This document shows positions 28,103 through 37,669 of a DNA stretch of 64,000 bases, piece by piece. Positions within the stretch are counted from its first letter, which is position 1, and each line of letters opens with the position of its first letter. Origin of the DNA: Spongiibacter nanhainus (GTDB lineage: Bacteria > Pseudomonadota > Gammaproteobacteria > Pseudomonadales > Spongiibacteraceae); assembly GCF_016132545.1 (NCBI RefSeq), contig NZ_CP066167.1, positions 2,507,001 through 2,571,000 on the forward strand. The letters run 5' to 3'. A model generated the notes under the pieces. That model was not told the DNA's origin, did no database searches, and saw nothing but the letters and a program-made list of their open reading frames with translations. Made by a program: the position numbers and the translations under genes.

Positions 28103-28552
28103 TCACCTCCGCCAACAATCAGACAAGGATTTGGAGGAGCCGCCCGGTTTATTAACGATGGCGACCTGTCCGACCTCATCAAGCGTGAAGTCACCACAGG
28201 GGTCGTCAGCCATCAACCCAGTGCGCTGTGCCCGCAGTGTAAAACTATTCGCGGTCGGTGTTCCAGTCGGAGCGACAGTATAATAGGCGCTGCCGTTTTC
28301 CGGCACCTGCGAGGGATACACAGCAGGCAAGGTACTGCCGCCGGCCGTGGTGGTGTAGCGACCATTGGCCGAATAGTACCGCTCCAGCGCTTGCGCCCCG
28401 GTTAGCAGAGCATTGGTTGCCTCGTTGCGCCGGGACTTGGCGACGTACTCCTGATACGACGGATAGGCGAGCGCCGCCAATATGCCCACAATAGCAACGG
28501 TTATCATCAATTCAATCAGCGTAAACCCGGATTGACCTTGGTGAACTCTCAC
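28103..28552 (-). CDS. pilE: PilE-type minor pilin, first copy
   Basis: A 149-residue pilin-like protein with leader HQGQSG and helix [22 protein letters not shown], then [18 protein letters not shown] and [14 protein letters not shown], typical of PilE. The C-terminal cysteine pair is DDPCGDFTL ... LSDCWRR. The GTG start overlaps the pilY1 stop (GTGA), with GGAGG 9 bases upstream. As in Pseudomonas, pilE closes the fimT-pilV-pilW-pilX-pilY1 set, which supports this as the ancestral module. Confidence 0.9.
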   Translation of the reverse strand: MRVHQGQSGFTLIELMITVAIVGILAALAYPSYQEYVAKSRRNEATNALLTGAQALERYYSANGRYTTTAGGSTLPAVYPSQVPENGSAYYTVAPTGTPTANSFTLRAQRTGLMADDPCGDFTLDEVGQVAIVNKPGGSSKSLSDCWRR

Positions 28553-31500
28553 TGCAGCTGCCTCCAGGACTGACGACCCAATTCCTGATCTCCATCGCCA
28601 GTTTCTGTAACCACACCAATAGAACCGCTGCTGCCAGATGTGTATTTATACTCTAGATCGCCAGCGCCGATGATCCCTGGCGTTTTGATCAGTTCTTCGC
28701 TGCCAATGCCGCTGACCGGGTAGTAGACACCCTTGTACAGTACTTTATCCAAGTCGTCTATTTTGCCATCACCATTAATATCCAGTACTGGATCGGCGAA
28801 AAGTCCACCGTTAAGAGCATCCAATTCCATCAGCCAGCTTCGCCCCCCAAAACCACACAAGTTCTCGTTGGGTATAATCGTGGCGAAGATGATCCGACCA
28901 TTTCGCAGCACTGGCCGTGAAACCGAGCGCTCCGCTTCCGCGCCATTTTCTGGCGATAGCAGTTCCAGTCTCCAACCATACTCGGGGAGATTGTCGGCGC
29001 TATTTGAGCTAACAATACGAACCTGAAAGTCTGTTGTAGTGTTGTCAGACAGGCTGCCCACTGCCTCGTAGACAATGGTTTGTTCAACAAGATCATCGCG
29101 ATCGACAACCGATCCGCTGTCTCTAATACCATAGAAGGCCTGAATCTGTGGAGACTCAGGGACCAACCCATCTGTCGTTTTAAAGTACTGCCCGGTTCCC
29201 ACATAAACCATGTAGCCGCCGTCGGGATGACGACCTACAGTTGGGCGACTAGTGATCGGCTGAGGATTATCGTCATCATCTACTGCCTTGAACATTGGTG
29301 CTGGTGATGAACCAGACTTATGAGATACAGCCCATTTACTGGAGCTGTTACCAGTAAGATCAAACTTCCAAAGATTGCCAGCCAAATCACCAGCATAAAC
29401 ATAATCTGTAATGCGATCACCGTCGACATCTACCGGTACCGGCGTTGCTAGACCATTGCCCGCCCCACTTAATTCCGTGTCGATGGCCTTTATTAAATCA
29501 CCCGTCGCCAAATCCACGACGAAGAGTTTTAGAGTGTCCCCGGATTTGTAGCCGTTACCAAACACTGCCACCCACTTGTCACCTGCATCCACTCTGGCAA
29601 TGGCGGGAGCACTCATAGCTACGCCCAGTTTATCGTCTGCATCATCAGCGGTGGTAAATTCCCACATCAAATCCCCCGCGGCCATCGAGTCTGGCGTGCC
29701 CACATCAATGGCATAGACGGCTCGGCCACCCGCACCCGTGGCACCAACCAATACTGTCGTCCAAGCGCCGTTGATATAGGCATCCAAAGCACGGGGTGAA
29801 CCGTCAACAAAGTATTGGTGGTCGTAATCCACATCAGCCAAATCTGCAAAATCGCTGTAGAGCGAACTGAGAACCACGGCAAAGCTCTCTTTACCAGTCT
29901 CTGCATCGAAGCCGTGCAGCATGCCATCATTCGCGCCGACATATATCATTGGGCTACGAGCAGCTTTTGCCTGCAGGTACGCAGAATACTTCGTGCCTTC
30001 GTCACCACCTAGCACGCTGTATCCATAATCCTCGCTAGTTCCTACAAAGAATGGGTCCGAATTAACGATGTCTCCCAGCAGGCCCTCTCGGGTACGAAAA
30101 GACGTACCCTCTTTACTCTTGTCACCGCGCAACCAATTGAGCAAGTCCTTACCATCGTCGTCGCTGCCGCCGTCATTCAGCGATGAACGTTGCCCGGCGG
30201 ACAAACTCTTCCAGTTACCGGTGGTAAAGGCGACGCCTTGCTTAGAAGTGCTTCCCGGATCGCCCACAAAAGTAAAGATAGACCGTGAACCATGGGCGGG
30301 TATACCACCTTTATTGGTGTCCCAGAAAACTTTATCCAGCGCACCGTTATCGGCTAGCGTGTAGGCAATGAGCCTACCTGTCCACTCCAAGCTGTTGAAG
30401 CTCGCTTGATAAACCAAAGTGCCAGAGTCCAAACGCGTCGAGTTTGCCGCAATTGCAGAGGCTGATGACTTACTTTCATTGGCAATGGTGTCCAGCACAC
30501 CGGATAGTTCTGCGGCAAACTGGTCAGGATTCGCCGCGCTGAAAAAGCCACCGCGACTGTTGACGCCAGCATGTAGTAAGTCATCAATTTTATTGATCTC
30601 CGCATCACCGGGATCTGGCCAGTTGATTTGCGCGCCTGTCGAGATTGCAGCAAACGCATCATCAGGATTGACGGTACCACTGACACCGAAGCCGACACCA
30701 AATGTGACCATGTGCTGCCAGAAAGCCGGATTTTTTTTGGTCACGAAAACCTGGTTATCGAGGTCATCTCGCAGATCGTTCTTCCAGTAATACATGGCGA
30801 CATCCGCCAGGGTATCGTCTTCATTATCCTTAAACGGTGATGCCGCCTTGTAAGTATAGGACTGCCCTGCAGGACCCGTATGACTTGGCTTGTCAGTGCC
30901 ATCATTGTTGTCACCGGGACCACCGCTTACGTTGCTACCTGACCAATAGCCATCCGTCATCAACACAGTATAGTTACGTCGACATATCAAGTGATCCTCA
31001 TCGACGTCGCTACCCGGCTCTTCGCCCCAGGGACCCCGGTTATCTTTGCGAGAATAGTATTCACCCACTTCGTTTAGTGCGGACCTGAGAGGAGTCCCCG
31101 CATTGGGTATATCACGCTTGTACAAGGAATCGTAGAAATTTTTTCTATCTTCGCCAGTAAACTTTCTTACGCCGTCCACAATCGCCGAATGATCTTTACC
31201 ATCGACATCGTGCTCACCTTGATTGATGCTGCCAAAGCCGACGCGCAAATCTCCGCTTTGGGTAGAAAACGCGTAGCCACTACCTGCTCTGGCAGTTAAA
31301 ACCCTGGAGCGGTAATAGGTGTACCAGTTAGCGAAATTCTGCAACTCCTCTTCATAGCTGCATGTGCTATTGTCGGCGTCTTCGCAATCGTCCCGATTTT
31401 CCCTGCCGTGACCTTTGTATGATGACTGAGTAATTTTTATCTCTACTTCATCAAAGTTATCCCAGTCCCAGCTGCTGCCACCGGTATGCCAGAAATACTT

Positions 31501-32355
31501 AGCGGGCCAGAATTTCTTGTTAGAGGTGCTATATGAGCATGAGCCGCTACTGTCGCAGTCGTACCAACGATTACTATTGAAACGCTCATTGGTGGTGGTC
31601 AGATTTCGACAATAGGCCTCGGAGCTACCCCCCGTGCGTTCCGGGTTATGGTAAGCGCACTTTGGATCAGCGTTAGGATAAAAGTTGCCATCATGCTTTA
31701 TCCATGGGTCATAAGTTACCCCTGGATCATAATATACCGTGTTGATCTGAGGTGACCTGGTTCGAGCATTATAAGCAGACTTATCATCTACTGTAGGCAC
31801 ATAATTGGAATAATCGCCGCTACCATAAACGTCGTCGGCACGCGGGAAGATATAGCGTGTATTGGCAAGCAAAATTTCGCCAGGCATCAACTCGAAGTGC
31901 ATAGAACCGGAATCATCCAGCATATACATAACATTCGGCGACGCACTTTGGGTCAAAAACAAGGGCTTTTGGGCGATATCACTACTTACCGGAACATCTG
32001 ACTCACAGTCCGCCTTTACGCCGATAACGGTAAACTTTGCCTGGCAATATTTTTCCTTTTTACCCAAATCCGAATTATCTACCCGCAAGATATTGCCCGA
32101 TGTGGAATAGGTTTTGGGAGGGCAAGCATGTTTTTTACTATTTTTCAGATCTACTTCAGCGATGCTATCTATCGAATCAAGGGAATCAAATACATAAGTG
32201 CGGACCTTGTTCTTTTTCCCGACGTAGGAATCGCTCTCCACTTTCACGGTGCAATCTTCAGCGTGAACGTACAGTGTCGTACATGCGCAACAAAAAACGA
32301 CAAAGAGACGCAACAAACTAGCCATCACTTTCTGAGCATATTTTTCCAGCAACAT
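28549..32355 (-). CDS. pilY1: PilY1 pilus tip adhesin, first module
   Basis: A 1268-residue PilY1 of Pseudomonas type. A signal segment ([19 protein letters not shown]) is followed by a vWA domain with an intact MIDAS start ([10 protein letters not shown], about residue 146), then the beta-propeller with a calcium loop ([16 protein letters not shown], about 975) and a second acidic loop [14 protein letters not shown]. The C-terminus is GRQSWRQLQ, as in P. aeruginosa PilY1. The ATG at 32355 has GAGG 6 bases upstream; an in-frame GTG at 32361 lies inside that site. It is followed with overlap by pilE. PilY1 acts at the pilus tip in attachment, twitching and surface sensing. Confidence 0.93.
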   Translation of the reverse strand: MLLEKYAQKVMASLLRLFVVFCCACTTLYVHAEDCTVKVESDSYVGKKNKVRTYVFDSLDSIDSIAEVDLKNSKKHACPPKTYSTSGNILRVDNSDLGKKEKYCQAKFTVIGVKADCESDVPVSSDIAQKPLFLTQSASPNVMYMLDDSGSMHFELMPGEILLANTRYIFPRADDVYGSGDYSNYVPTVDDKSAYNARTRSPQINTVYYDPGVTYDPWIKHDGNFYPNADPKCAYHNPERTGGSSEAYCRNLTTTNERFNSNRWYDCDSSGSCSYSTSNKKFWPAKYFWHTGGSSWDWDNFDEVEIKITQSSYKGHGRENRDDCEDADNSTCSYEEELQNFANWYTYYRSRVLTARAGSGYAFSTQSGDLRVGFGSINQGEHDVDGKDHSAIVDGVRKFTGEDRKNFYDSLYKRDIPNAGTPLRSALNEVGEYYSRKDNRGPWGEEPGSDVDEDHLICRRNYTVLMTDGYWSGSNVSGGPGDNNDGTDKPSHTGPAGQSYTYKAASPFKDNEDDTLADVAMYYWKNDLRDDLDNQVFVTKKNPAFWQHMVTFGVGFGVSGTVNPDDAFAAISTGAQINWPDPGDAEINKIDDLLHAGVNSRGGFFSAANPDQFAAELSGVLDTIANESKSSASAIAANSTRLDSGTLVYQASFNSLEWTGRLIAYTLADNGALDKVFWDTNKGGIPAHGSRSIFTFVGDPGSTSKQGVAFTTGNWKSLSAGQRSSLNDGGSDDDGKDLLNWLRGDKSKEGTSFRTREGLLGDIVNSDPFFVGTSEDYGYSVLGGDEGTKYSAYLQAKAARSPMIYVGANDGMLHGFDAETGKESFAVVLSSLYSDFADLADVDYDHQYFVDGSPRALDAYINGAWTTVLVGATGAGGRAVYAIDVGTPDSMAAGDLMWEFTTADDADDKLGVAMSAPAIARVDAGDKWVAVFGNGYKSGDTLKLFVVDLATGDLIKAIDTELSGAGNGLATPVPVDVDGDRITDYVYAGDLAGNLWKFDLTGNSSSKWAVSHKSGSSPAPMFKAVDDDDNPQPITSRPTVGRHPDGGYMVYVGTGQYFKTTDGLVPESPQIQAFYGIRDSGSVVDRDDLVEQTIVYEAVGSLSDNTTTDFQVRIVSSNSADNLPEYGWRLELLSPENGAEAERSVSRPVLRNGRIIFATIIPNENLCGFGGRSWLMELDALNGGLFADPVLDINGDGKIDDLDKVLYKGVYYPVSGIGSEELIKTPGIIGAGDLEYKYTSGSSGSIGVVTETGDGDQELGRQSWRQLQ

Positions 32356-32369
32356 AGCCACCTCAATAC

Positions 32370-32909
32370 TTAGTCTGCACGTCTGTACGTTGTGCTTAAT
32401 ACCACCATGCTCCGCTCACTCGCACCATACCCCCTGGCCGTAACCCGATAGAAGCTGTCAGTGGGGATGGCACGGTCCGAGTCAAGAACTTCATTGGCGC
32501 CAACGACTTTCGTCATTTCCTCGATGATATACTCAGGTTGACGGGCAACATGGTCGATATTGTCCGTTAATACAAACCATCCCTTAGAGGCTTTATCTGT
32601 CCAATTCGGTTTGCTACAGGCTTTACGGTCATCGTCAGGATCAGGGCACGAAAGATAGAGCCCCTTACTTCCGTTAAAAGGCCCCACGGACACTTGGCTC
32701 AATACGGCCTCAGCCTCACGCAACCCTGCCTCCGCAGCCTGAAAAGCCACATTAACGTCCTTGGTGTTACCGGCCATCCGCTCTTGCAATGTCGCACTCT
32801 GCATTGACGCGACACTGATAACAGTAAGAATAAGAGTAAATACCAGCGCAACGATAAGAACGGCGCCGCCCTGCCCTTTCTGAGACCGGTATGCTGATCT
32901 GTAGCTCAT
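32370..32909 (-). CDS. pilX: minor pilin PilX, first module
   Basis: A 179-residue pseudopilin of the PilX type. The leader ends QKGQGG and the helix AVLIVALVFTLILTVISVAS lacks Glu5, as in PilX. The stalk ATLQERMAGNTKDVNVAFQAAEAGLREAE follows in the usual form, then a domain with two cysteines (LSCPDPDD, KACSKPN). Its ATG overlaps the pilW stop (ATGA), and pilY1 begins 14 bp later. Confidence 0.92.
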   Translation of the reverse strand: MSYRSAYRSQKGQGGAVLIVALVFTLILTVISVASMQSATLQERMAGNTKDVNVAFQAAEAGLREAEAVLSQVSVGPFNGSKGLYLSCPDPDDDRKACSKPNWTDKASKGWFVLTDNIDHVARQPEYIIEEMTKVVGANEVLDSDRAIPTDSFYRVTARGYGASERSMVVLSTTYRRAD

Positions 32910-33946
32910 GGCAGTTTATTCCTTACCGCGAATACACTGGTAAACACCTGGCGGAAGCGGCCATCCTGGTTGACGATCACATTGCCATCAGCATCCACTG
33001 TGCTCTGCGCCTGCGTGCTGCCGCTCGTGCCCACCACATTGGTGGAATTGGAAACTAATACCAACTCCACCCGCACACTCAAGGCTGCCTCCCAGTCCAC
33101 TACGCTGGCGGCATCGCGATATACATCTACTGAACGATCTCCGTCAGTGTCTTCACCGTAGGTCAACTGCAGGTCTTCAACGCCCTCCACCAGTTCTATC
33201 GCTGACGACATACTGCCACTGGAACCCACCGTTCGGCGCTCGACATACAGGCTATTTATCGGATCACCCGCAGACGTATCTCTGCCACTGTCGCGAACAA
33301 AAAAACGAATAGTTTCAAAAGCGAGAATTTCCGCATCCGCCCCGTAGACTTTACTCAGGCGGTTATCTGAGTTCATTTGCCCCTTAGAGTGAGTAAAGGT
33401 TGCTTTGCCCTCGCCCGGCCCCTTCGGCTGGTTAACGATGCGAAAAATATCGGCATTGAGGCAGTCGGTGATTAATACGTAATCCCCCTTCACCAAGCCG
33501 ATGGAATTGTCCTCAATCTGAACATTGGCATTATTGGGAGCGAGATTACCGGTAATTCGCATAAACTCATCCGAGCCGCGCTTGATCTCCAGGGTATCGG
33601 TACCAACAACGGCACTGAGGGCATTATTTTTGTCGACATCATTGCCTCCCACTAATGCAGTCGCCATGCTGAAATCAACGTTAGCAGCTGGGAGTGCGAT
33701 GTTATTGACAGGAATATTGCCCAGCGAGCTACAGCCCGCATACCCCGCCATGCGAATTTCCTGCCCCAGAAAACGCATGGCAAAGCGGGCGTTTTCTTGG
33801 ACCTGCGCCTGGGCATCCTGTATACGTGCGCTGGAGCTGGTACCGAGGAAAACCTGAATTATCGCCGCACTCAAGAACAGGCCCAGAGTGATGGATATCA
33901 TCAGCTCGACCAGACCAAAGCCCTGCTGCCTGTGCAATTGCCTCAT
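32906..33946 (-). CDS. pilW: minor pilin PilW, first module
   Basis: A 346-residue pseudopilin. Leader MRQLHRQQG, helix FGLVELMISITLGLFLSAAI with Glu5, and the PilW stalk QAQVQENARFAMRFLGQEIRMAGYAGC identify it. The start is 2 bp after the pilV stop, and the gene overlaps pilX at its end. It takes part in the tip priming complex with PilV, PilX and PilY1. A second, more divergent PilW is encoded at 25.5-26.6 kb. Confidence 0.93.
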   Translation of the reverse strand: MRQLHRQQGFGLVELMISITLGLFLSAAIIQVFLGTSSSARIQDAQAQVQENARFAMRFLGQEIRMAGYAGCSSLGNIPVNNIALPAANVDFSMATALVGGNDVDKNNALSAVVGTDTLEIKRGSDEFMRITGNLAPNNANVQIEDNSIGLVKGDYVLITDCLNADIFRIVNQPKGPGEGKATFTHSKGQMNSDNRLSKVYGADAEILAFETIRFFVRDSGRDTSAGDPINSLYVERRTVGSSGSMSSAIELVEGVEDLQLTYGEDTDGDRSVDVYRDAASVVDWEAALSVRVELVLVSNSTNVVGTSGSTQAQSTVDADGNVIVNQDGRFRQVFTSVFAVRNKLP

Positions 33947-33948
33947 TC

Positions 33949-34401
33949 CTAAAGCTCCGTCACAAACACAAAGGTTTGGTTATTATCTTGCTCTTCACCC
34001 TCGTCAGCGGGCTCGCGGGTTTCCGCTAAGCGCCCCTCATCCCACTGCAAGGTAATGGTGAACTGATTATCGCTACGGGCGACGCTCGCATCGCCGCCGG
34101 GGAGTCGACGACTTATCTCGAGCAACCATTCCTGTAGGTCAATCTGGTGGATGGCACTACCCTTTGGAGCATCGGCATCCATGGACAAATCATAACTGCC
34201 CGCCAGTGCCGCTGCGCGGTTGGCCCGCAACCTATCCGTGATATCGTTAGCTAAAAAAACGGCCGCAGAACGCGAAGTGGAAACTTGATTGAATTTTACC
34301 GCATTGAGCTGCATTGCTGCGGCCCCCAGTACCCCGGTGGCGGTAATGAGAATGGCGACCAAAACTTCAATGAGCGTAGAACCCACTTCCCTGTGTTTCA
34401 T
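33949..34401 (-). CDS. pilV: minor pilin PilV, first module
   Basis: A 150-residue pseudopilin with the leader MKHREVG and helix STLIEVLVAILITATGVLGA. The first mature residue is Ser, not the usual Phe, while Glu5 is kept. The PilV stalk AAVFLANDITDRLRANRAAA follows. I start at ATG 34401, which overlaps the fimT stop (ATGA) and has AAAGGG 8 bases upstream; ATG 34407 is an alternative two codons earlier. It sits between fimT and pilW in the first module. Confidence 0.88.
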   Translation of the reverse strand: MKHREVGSTLIEVLVAILITATGVLGAAAMQLNAVKFNQVSTSRSAAVFLANDITDRLRANRAAALAGSYDLSMDADAPKGSAIHQIDLQEWLLEISRRLPGGDASVARSDNQFTITLQWDEGRLAETREPADEGEEQDNNQTFVFVTEL

Positions 34402-34910
34402 GAACATGCCCTTTCGGTTACCGTGACCTGACCGGTCGCACTCAACCTTACATCCCTGTCTCTCGAGCATTTTGCCGGCTTCTGCGTACGGTAAGTAAAG
34501 GCGACGACTTCGGCAGGGCTGCTAAAGCCCTCGGCATCGAAGGCAATCGACGTCACCGCCGAACCGTTTCGGGCCGATGTCAGCTCGGCGCCGCCTTCCA
34601 GGCTACTAGCCTGCCTAATTAGCTCACCGACGTCAAAGCTGTCATTGTCATTGCTGTCAATCCAGGTCCGCCAGCCTCTGTCCCAAGAACCTCCTACTGC
34701 AGTGACCCGCACGGTTTCACCTCGGGCTACCGCCTCTGATCTGGCGTTCATCAGTGAGCGAGTCAGTGTCTGCACATCGGCACTGGCCCGGGCAGAGGCC
34801 AGAAAGGAGGCGAAATTGGGCGCGGCAACACCCAATAAAATAGCAACCACCGATAGGGTGACCATCAGCTCTATCAAGGTGTAGCCATGTACGTGCTGCG
34901 ATTCCATCAT
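34398..34910 (-). CDS. fimT: FimT/GspH-type pseudopilin, first module
   Basis: A 170-residue FimT/FimU-like pseudopilin heading the first module. The leader is MMESQHVHG and the helix YTLIELMVTLSVVAILLGVAAP; the stalk LTRSLMNARSEAVARGETVRV is characteristic of the GspH domain. The C-terminus SATGQVTVTERACS has no GRxR motif. The start is an ATG-ATG pair at 34910. In Pseudomonas this position is taken by fimU, and fimT lies before it. Here the other candidate is the divergent gene at 35.1 kb. Confidence 0.87.
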   Translation of the reverse strand: MMESQHVHGYTLIELMVTLSVVAILLGVAAPNFASFLASARASADVQTLTRSLMNARSEAVARGETVRVTAVGGSWDRGWRTWIDSNDNDSFDVGELIRQASSLEGGAELTSARNGSAVTSIAFDAEGFSSPAEVVAFTYRTQKPAKCSRDRDVRLSATGQVTVTERACS

Positions 34911-34948
34911 TACGCCTGCTTACCAATCCCTCTTGGAGGCTAAGTATC

Positions 34949-34967
34949 AATGAAAATTATATTCATT
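34949..34967 (-). promoter_or_regulatory. candidate promoter -10 within a palindrome, before the minor-pilin operon
   Basis: On the minus strand a perfect TATAAT (34956-34961) lies about 46 bp before the fimT start. It sits in the 7-bp centre of a perfect inverted repeat, AATGAA-N7-TTCATT. The -35 region is weak (ATGTTT at 17 bp). A palindrome over a -10 box is a likely place for a repressor, but no regulator is known. Confidence 0.45.
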
Positions 34968-35035
34968 ACCAACTGACCAAACATTACAGCGTTAAACGTA
35001 CAGCTTTATTTTAACTTCCACAATACGCACTTTTT

Positions 35036-35044
35036 GCTACACTG
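35036..35044 (+). promoter_or_regulatory. candidate extended -10 for the divergent fimT
   Basis: TGCTACACT fits an extended -10 element and would start transcription about 45 bp before the gene at 35096. There is no good -35 box, so this is a weak call made by position. Confidence 0.28.
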
Positions 35045-35095
35045 CAACGGCAAAAACCAGACATCTTCGCAACACCATCGGGAAAGGACTCCGCG

Positions 35096-35608
35096 ATGCA
35101 GACCAAAGGAACGACTCTGATTGAGTTGGTGGTCACTCTGGCTATCGTTGCCATCCTGGCGATGACGGCCGTGCCCGCCTTTACCACGCTCATTAAACAA
35201 CATGCCATCCACAGTGCCGGGCGAGACTTGCATCGCGCCTTCAACACCACCAGAGCCACAGCAATCATGCGACAGCGCCCGGTTGCCCTCTCCAACCTGG
35301 ACGGCAATTGGTCCAACGGCATGGCAATTTTCCTAGACGACAATAGTAACGGTAGCCTCGACAAAGGCGAGGAGGTACTGCGCCGCTTCAATGGGCTGGG
35401 TAGGGTATCTGCGACGGGGAATTACTGGGTCAGCGACTACGCCTTGTTCCACTCAGACGGCAGCGCCAAAGCCGCCAGCGGCGCATTTCAAGCCGGCACC
35501 GTGTCGGTGTGCAAAACCAATGTGGAAAACGGTTACAAGCTGGTACTGAGTATCGGCGGCCGGGTGCGCCTGGAAAAGACACATTTTGGATCGTGTCCAG
35601 GTAAATAG
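35096..35608 (+). CDS. fimT: divergent FimT-type pseudopilin with GRxR motif
   Basis: A 170-residue FimT/GspH pseudopilin on the strand opposite to the pilin modules. The leader MQTKG is followed by [20 protein letters not shown]; residue 1 of the mature form is Thr instead of Phe, Glu5 is kept. The stalk is GRDLHRAFNTTRATAIMRQRPVAL. Near the C-terminus lies GRVR (residues 155-158) before LEKTHFGSC. A C-terminal GRxR motif is the DNA-binding signature of FimT proteins needed for natural transformation; neither of the two FimT genes in the pilin modules has it. The ribosome-binding site AAAGGA is 8 bases before the ATG. It faces ispH tail to tail. Confidence 0.87.
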   Translation: MQTKGTTLIELVVTLAIVAILAMTAVPAFTTLIKQHAIHSAGRDLHRAFNTTRATAIMRQRPVALSNLDGNWSNGMAIFLDDNSNGSLDKGEEVLRRFNGLGRVSATGNYWVSDYALFHSDGSAKAASGAFQAGTVSVCKTNVENGYKLVLSIGGRVRLEKTHFGSCPGK

Positions 35609-35629
35609 TCTGGGTAAGAGATAGTATCG

Positions 35630-36598
35630 CTAGGATGCTTCGACCCAGCGCAGCTCTTTGGGGAGGGAAAAGGTAATGTTTTCTTCCCTGCCAGCCAGCT
35701 CCTTAGGAGAGCGAGCACCCAACTGGCAAAGTCGATCGATCACTGCCTTAACCAGCACCTCGGGTGCCGATGCGCCTGCGGTAATACCGATCCGAGGACT
35801 ACCCTTCAGCCATGCCGGGTCTATATCCTGGTCATTATCGATGAGATAGGCCCGGCAGCCTCGCCGTTCCGCCAACTCCCGCAGGCGGTTGGAATTAGAA
35901 CTGTTTGGCGATCCCACCACCAAAACCACGTCGACTTCACCAGCCAGCTCTTTAACGGCATCCTGGCGATTCTGAGTGGCGTAGCAAATGTCGTCTTTTC
36001 GCGGCCCCTGTATGGCCGGGAATTTCTGGCGCAGAGCATCGATGACGTTGGCGGTGTCGTCCATGGATAAAGTGGTCTGTGTGACGTAGGCCAAATGCTC
36101 CGGGTCCTTCACTTGCAGTGCCAAAGCCTGCTCAACATCCTCCACCAGGTAGATCTGTCCGCCCATTGCGCTATCGTACTGGCCCATAGTGCCTTCCACC
36201 TCAGGGTGACCGGCATGACCAATCAGCACGCACTCTTTGCCGTCGCGGCTATAATTGACCACCTCCACATGCACCTTGGTCACCAGCGGGCAGGTGGCAT
36301 CAAACACCTTCAATCCGCGACGCTCGGCCTCTTTGCGCACCGCCTGGGACACGCCGTGGGCACTGAATATGACAATGGTATCGTCGGGCACTTCATCCAG
36401 TTCATCGACGAAGATGGCGCCGCGATCCCGCAAGTTTTCCACCACAAACTTGTTGTGTACCACTTCGTGGCGAACGTAAATCGGCGCGCCGAACACGTCT
36501 AGCGCGCGGTTGACGATTTCGATAGCGCGGTCCACGCCTGCGCAAAAACCGCGGGGGTTGGCCAGCGTTATGGACATATTGGTGGAATCTGTACTCAT
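35630..36598 (-). CDS. ispH: 4-hydroxy-3-methylbut-2-enyl diphosphate reductase
   Basis: A 322-residue iron-sulfur enzyme (LytB) that performs the last step of the MEP pathway, making isopentenyl and dimethylallyl diphosphate. The three cluster cysteines are visible in [12 protein letters not shown] (C19), [11 protein letters not shown] and [11 protein letters not shown], and the active-site stretch VEGTMGQ is present. The ATG at 36598 follows the fkpB stop by 10 bp, with GAGAG upstream. It is the last gene of ribF-ileS-lspA-fkpB-ispH. The same arrangement before the pilin locus is known from Pseudomonas. Confidence 0.96.
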   Translation of the reverse strand: MSTDSTNMSITLANPRGFCAGVDRAIEIVNRALDVFGAPIYVRHEVVHNKFVVENLRDRGAIFVDELDEVPDDTIVIFSAHGVSQAVRKEAERRGLKVFDATCPLVTKVHVEVVNYSRDGKECVLIGHAGHPEVEGTMGQYDSAMGGQIYLVEDVEQALALQVKDPEHLAYVTQTTLSMDDTANVIDALRQKFPAIQGPRKDDICYATQNRQDAVKELAGEVDVVLVVGSPNSSNSNRLRELAERRGCRAYLIDNDQDIDPAWLKGSPRIGITAGASAPEVLVKAVIDRLCQLGARSPKELAGREENITFSLPKELRWVEAS

Positions 36599-36608
36599 GG
36601 GCTCTCGT

Positions 36609-37079
36609 TTAGCCTCCACTACCGGGCTTGGCCACTTCACCCTGCACCTTCACATCGATAATTTCAACGACGAAATCCAATTCGCGCCCCGCCAAAGGGT
36701 GATTAAAATCCACCTCGACATGCTCGGCATCGAATGATGCAACCACGCCCGGCAGCTCAGATTGGGCGGCATCGGCAAAGGACAGCATTAGCCCCTCTTC
36801 CAGCTCCAGATCGGCGGCAAAGTCACTGCGGGCAAAACGCTGAATGTTGTTGGGGTTGCGCTGGCCGAAAGCGTCCTCTGGCATTAACCGCAAGGTGGCT
36901 TTAGCACCGGGCGTCATCCCCACCAGCTTGGCTTCAACGCCGGGTAGCAAACTGCCATCACCAAAGCTAAAGGTTGCCGGGGCCCGGGAGAAGGTGGAAT
37001 CCACTTCGCTGCCGTCATCCAGCTTTAGCGCGAAATGTAACGTAATTTGAGTATCGGGTCCGATAGCGCAATCAGTCAT
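36609..37079 (-). CDS. fkpB: FKBP-type peptidyl-prolyl isomerase FkpB (SlpA)
   Basis: A 156-residue cytoplasmic FKBP isomerase and chaperone. Motifs: [19 protein letters not shown] at the start, [19 protein letters not shown], an inserted flap domain in the middle, and [19 protein letters not shown] at the end. The ATG overlaps the lspA stop (ATGA). The lspA-fkpB-ispH order is conserved in gammaproteobacteria. The C-terminus (KPGSGG) is slightly longer than in E. coli SlpA. Confidence 0.93.
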   Translation of the reverse strand: MTDCAIGPDTQITLHFALKLDDGSEVDSTFSRAPATFSFGDGSLLPGVEAKLVGMTPGAKATLRLMPEDAFGQRNPNNIQRFARSDFAADLELEEGLMLSFADAAQSELPGVVASFDAEHVEVDFNHPLAGRELDFVVEIIDVKVQGEVAKPGSGG

Positions 37080-37669
37080 TTGCCATCCTCTTTGGGTTTG
37101 CCCGCTTTTACGTGCTCTGGCGTGGGATGGAGCCAGGTGTCCAGCACCAACAGTACGGCGCCCACCGATATGGCCGCATCGGCAACATTGAAGGTGGGGA
37201 AATAGGACGCGCCCCAGTGTACCGAGATAAAATCGACCACATGGCCCAGATGCAAGCGGTCGATCAGGTTACCCAGAGCGCCGCCCACGATCATGGCCAG
37301 CGACATCGACAGCAACCACTGCTCGCGACGCAGGCGCATTAGCCACACCAACAGATAGACACTCACCCCCACCGCTATGGCGGTAAACAACCACCGTTGC
37401 CATCCACCGGCGTCGCTTAACATGCTGAACGCCGCACCGGTGTTGTAGTGCAGTGTCATGTTCAGCACCGGCAGTATTTCAACGGGCCGGGCATAGCTGA
37501 GCATGCTCTCAGCCAGATATTTGCTCAGCTGATCCAGGCCGATCACTACGCCGATCATCACCAACCACAGCAGACGACTGCGGCGTTGAGACGCGCGCTC
37601 AGCCGCCGATTGCGACTCACCTAAAGATTCGGTAGATGTCGAGTTAGAGCCTGCATTTACTTTAGGCAT
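37076..37669 (-). CDS. lspA: lipoprotein signal peptidase II
   Basis: A 197-residue inner-membrane aspartyl protease that removes the signal peptide of lipidated prolipoproteins. The family motifs are present: [38 protein letters not shown] (first catalytic Asp) and [11 protein letters not shown] (second). Four membrane segments are visible. The ATG at 37669 overlaps the ileS stop by 8 bases; this gives a Ser/Thr-rich N-terminal tail of about 30 residues, longer than in E. coli LspA (164 residues). It would process BamD and the window's other lipoproteins. Confidence 0.93.
   Translation of the reverse strand: MPKVNAGSNSTSTESLGESQSAAERASQRRSRLLWLVMIGVVIGLDQLSKYLAESMLSYARPVEILPVLNMTLHYNTGAAFSMLSDAGGWQRWLFTAIAVGVSVYLLVWLMRLRREQWLLSMSLAMIVGGALGNLIDRLHLGHVVDFISVHWGASYFPTFNVADAAISVGAVLLVLDTWLHPTPEHVKAGKPKEDGK

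Noticed and set aside
35050-35085. Possible sigma-54 promoter (TGG ... TTGCA) before the minor-pilin operon
   Set aside because: On the minus strand the elements are one base too far apart and the -24 element lacks CAC; sigma-54 promoters tolerate little change in spacing.
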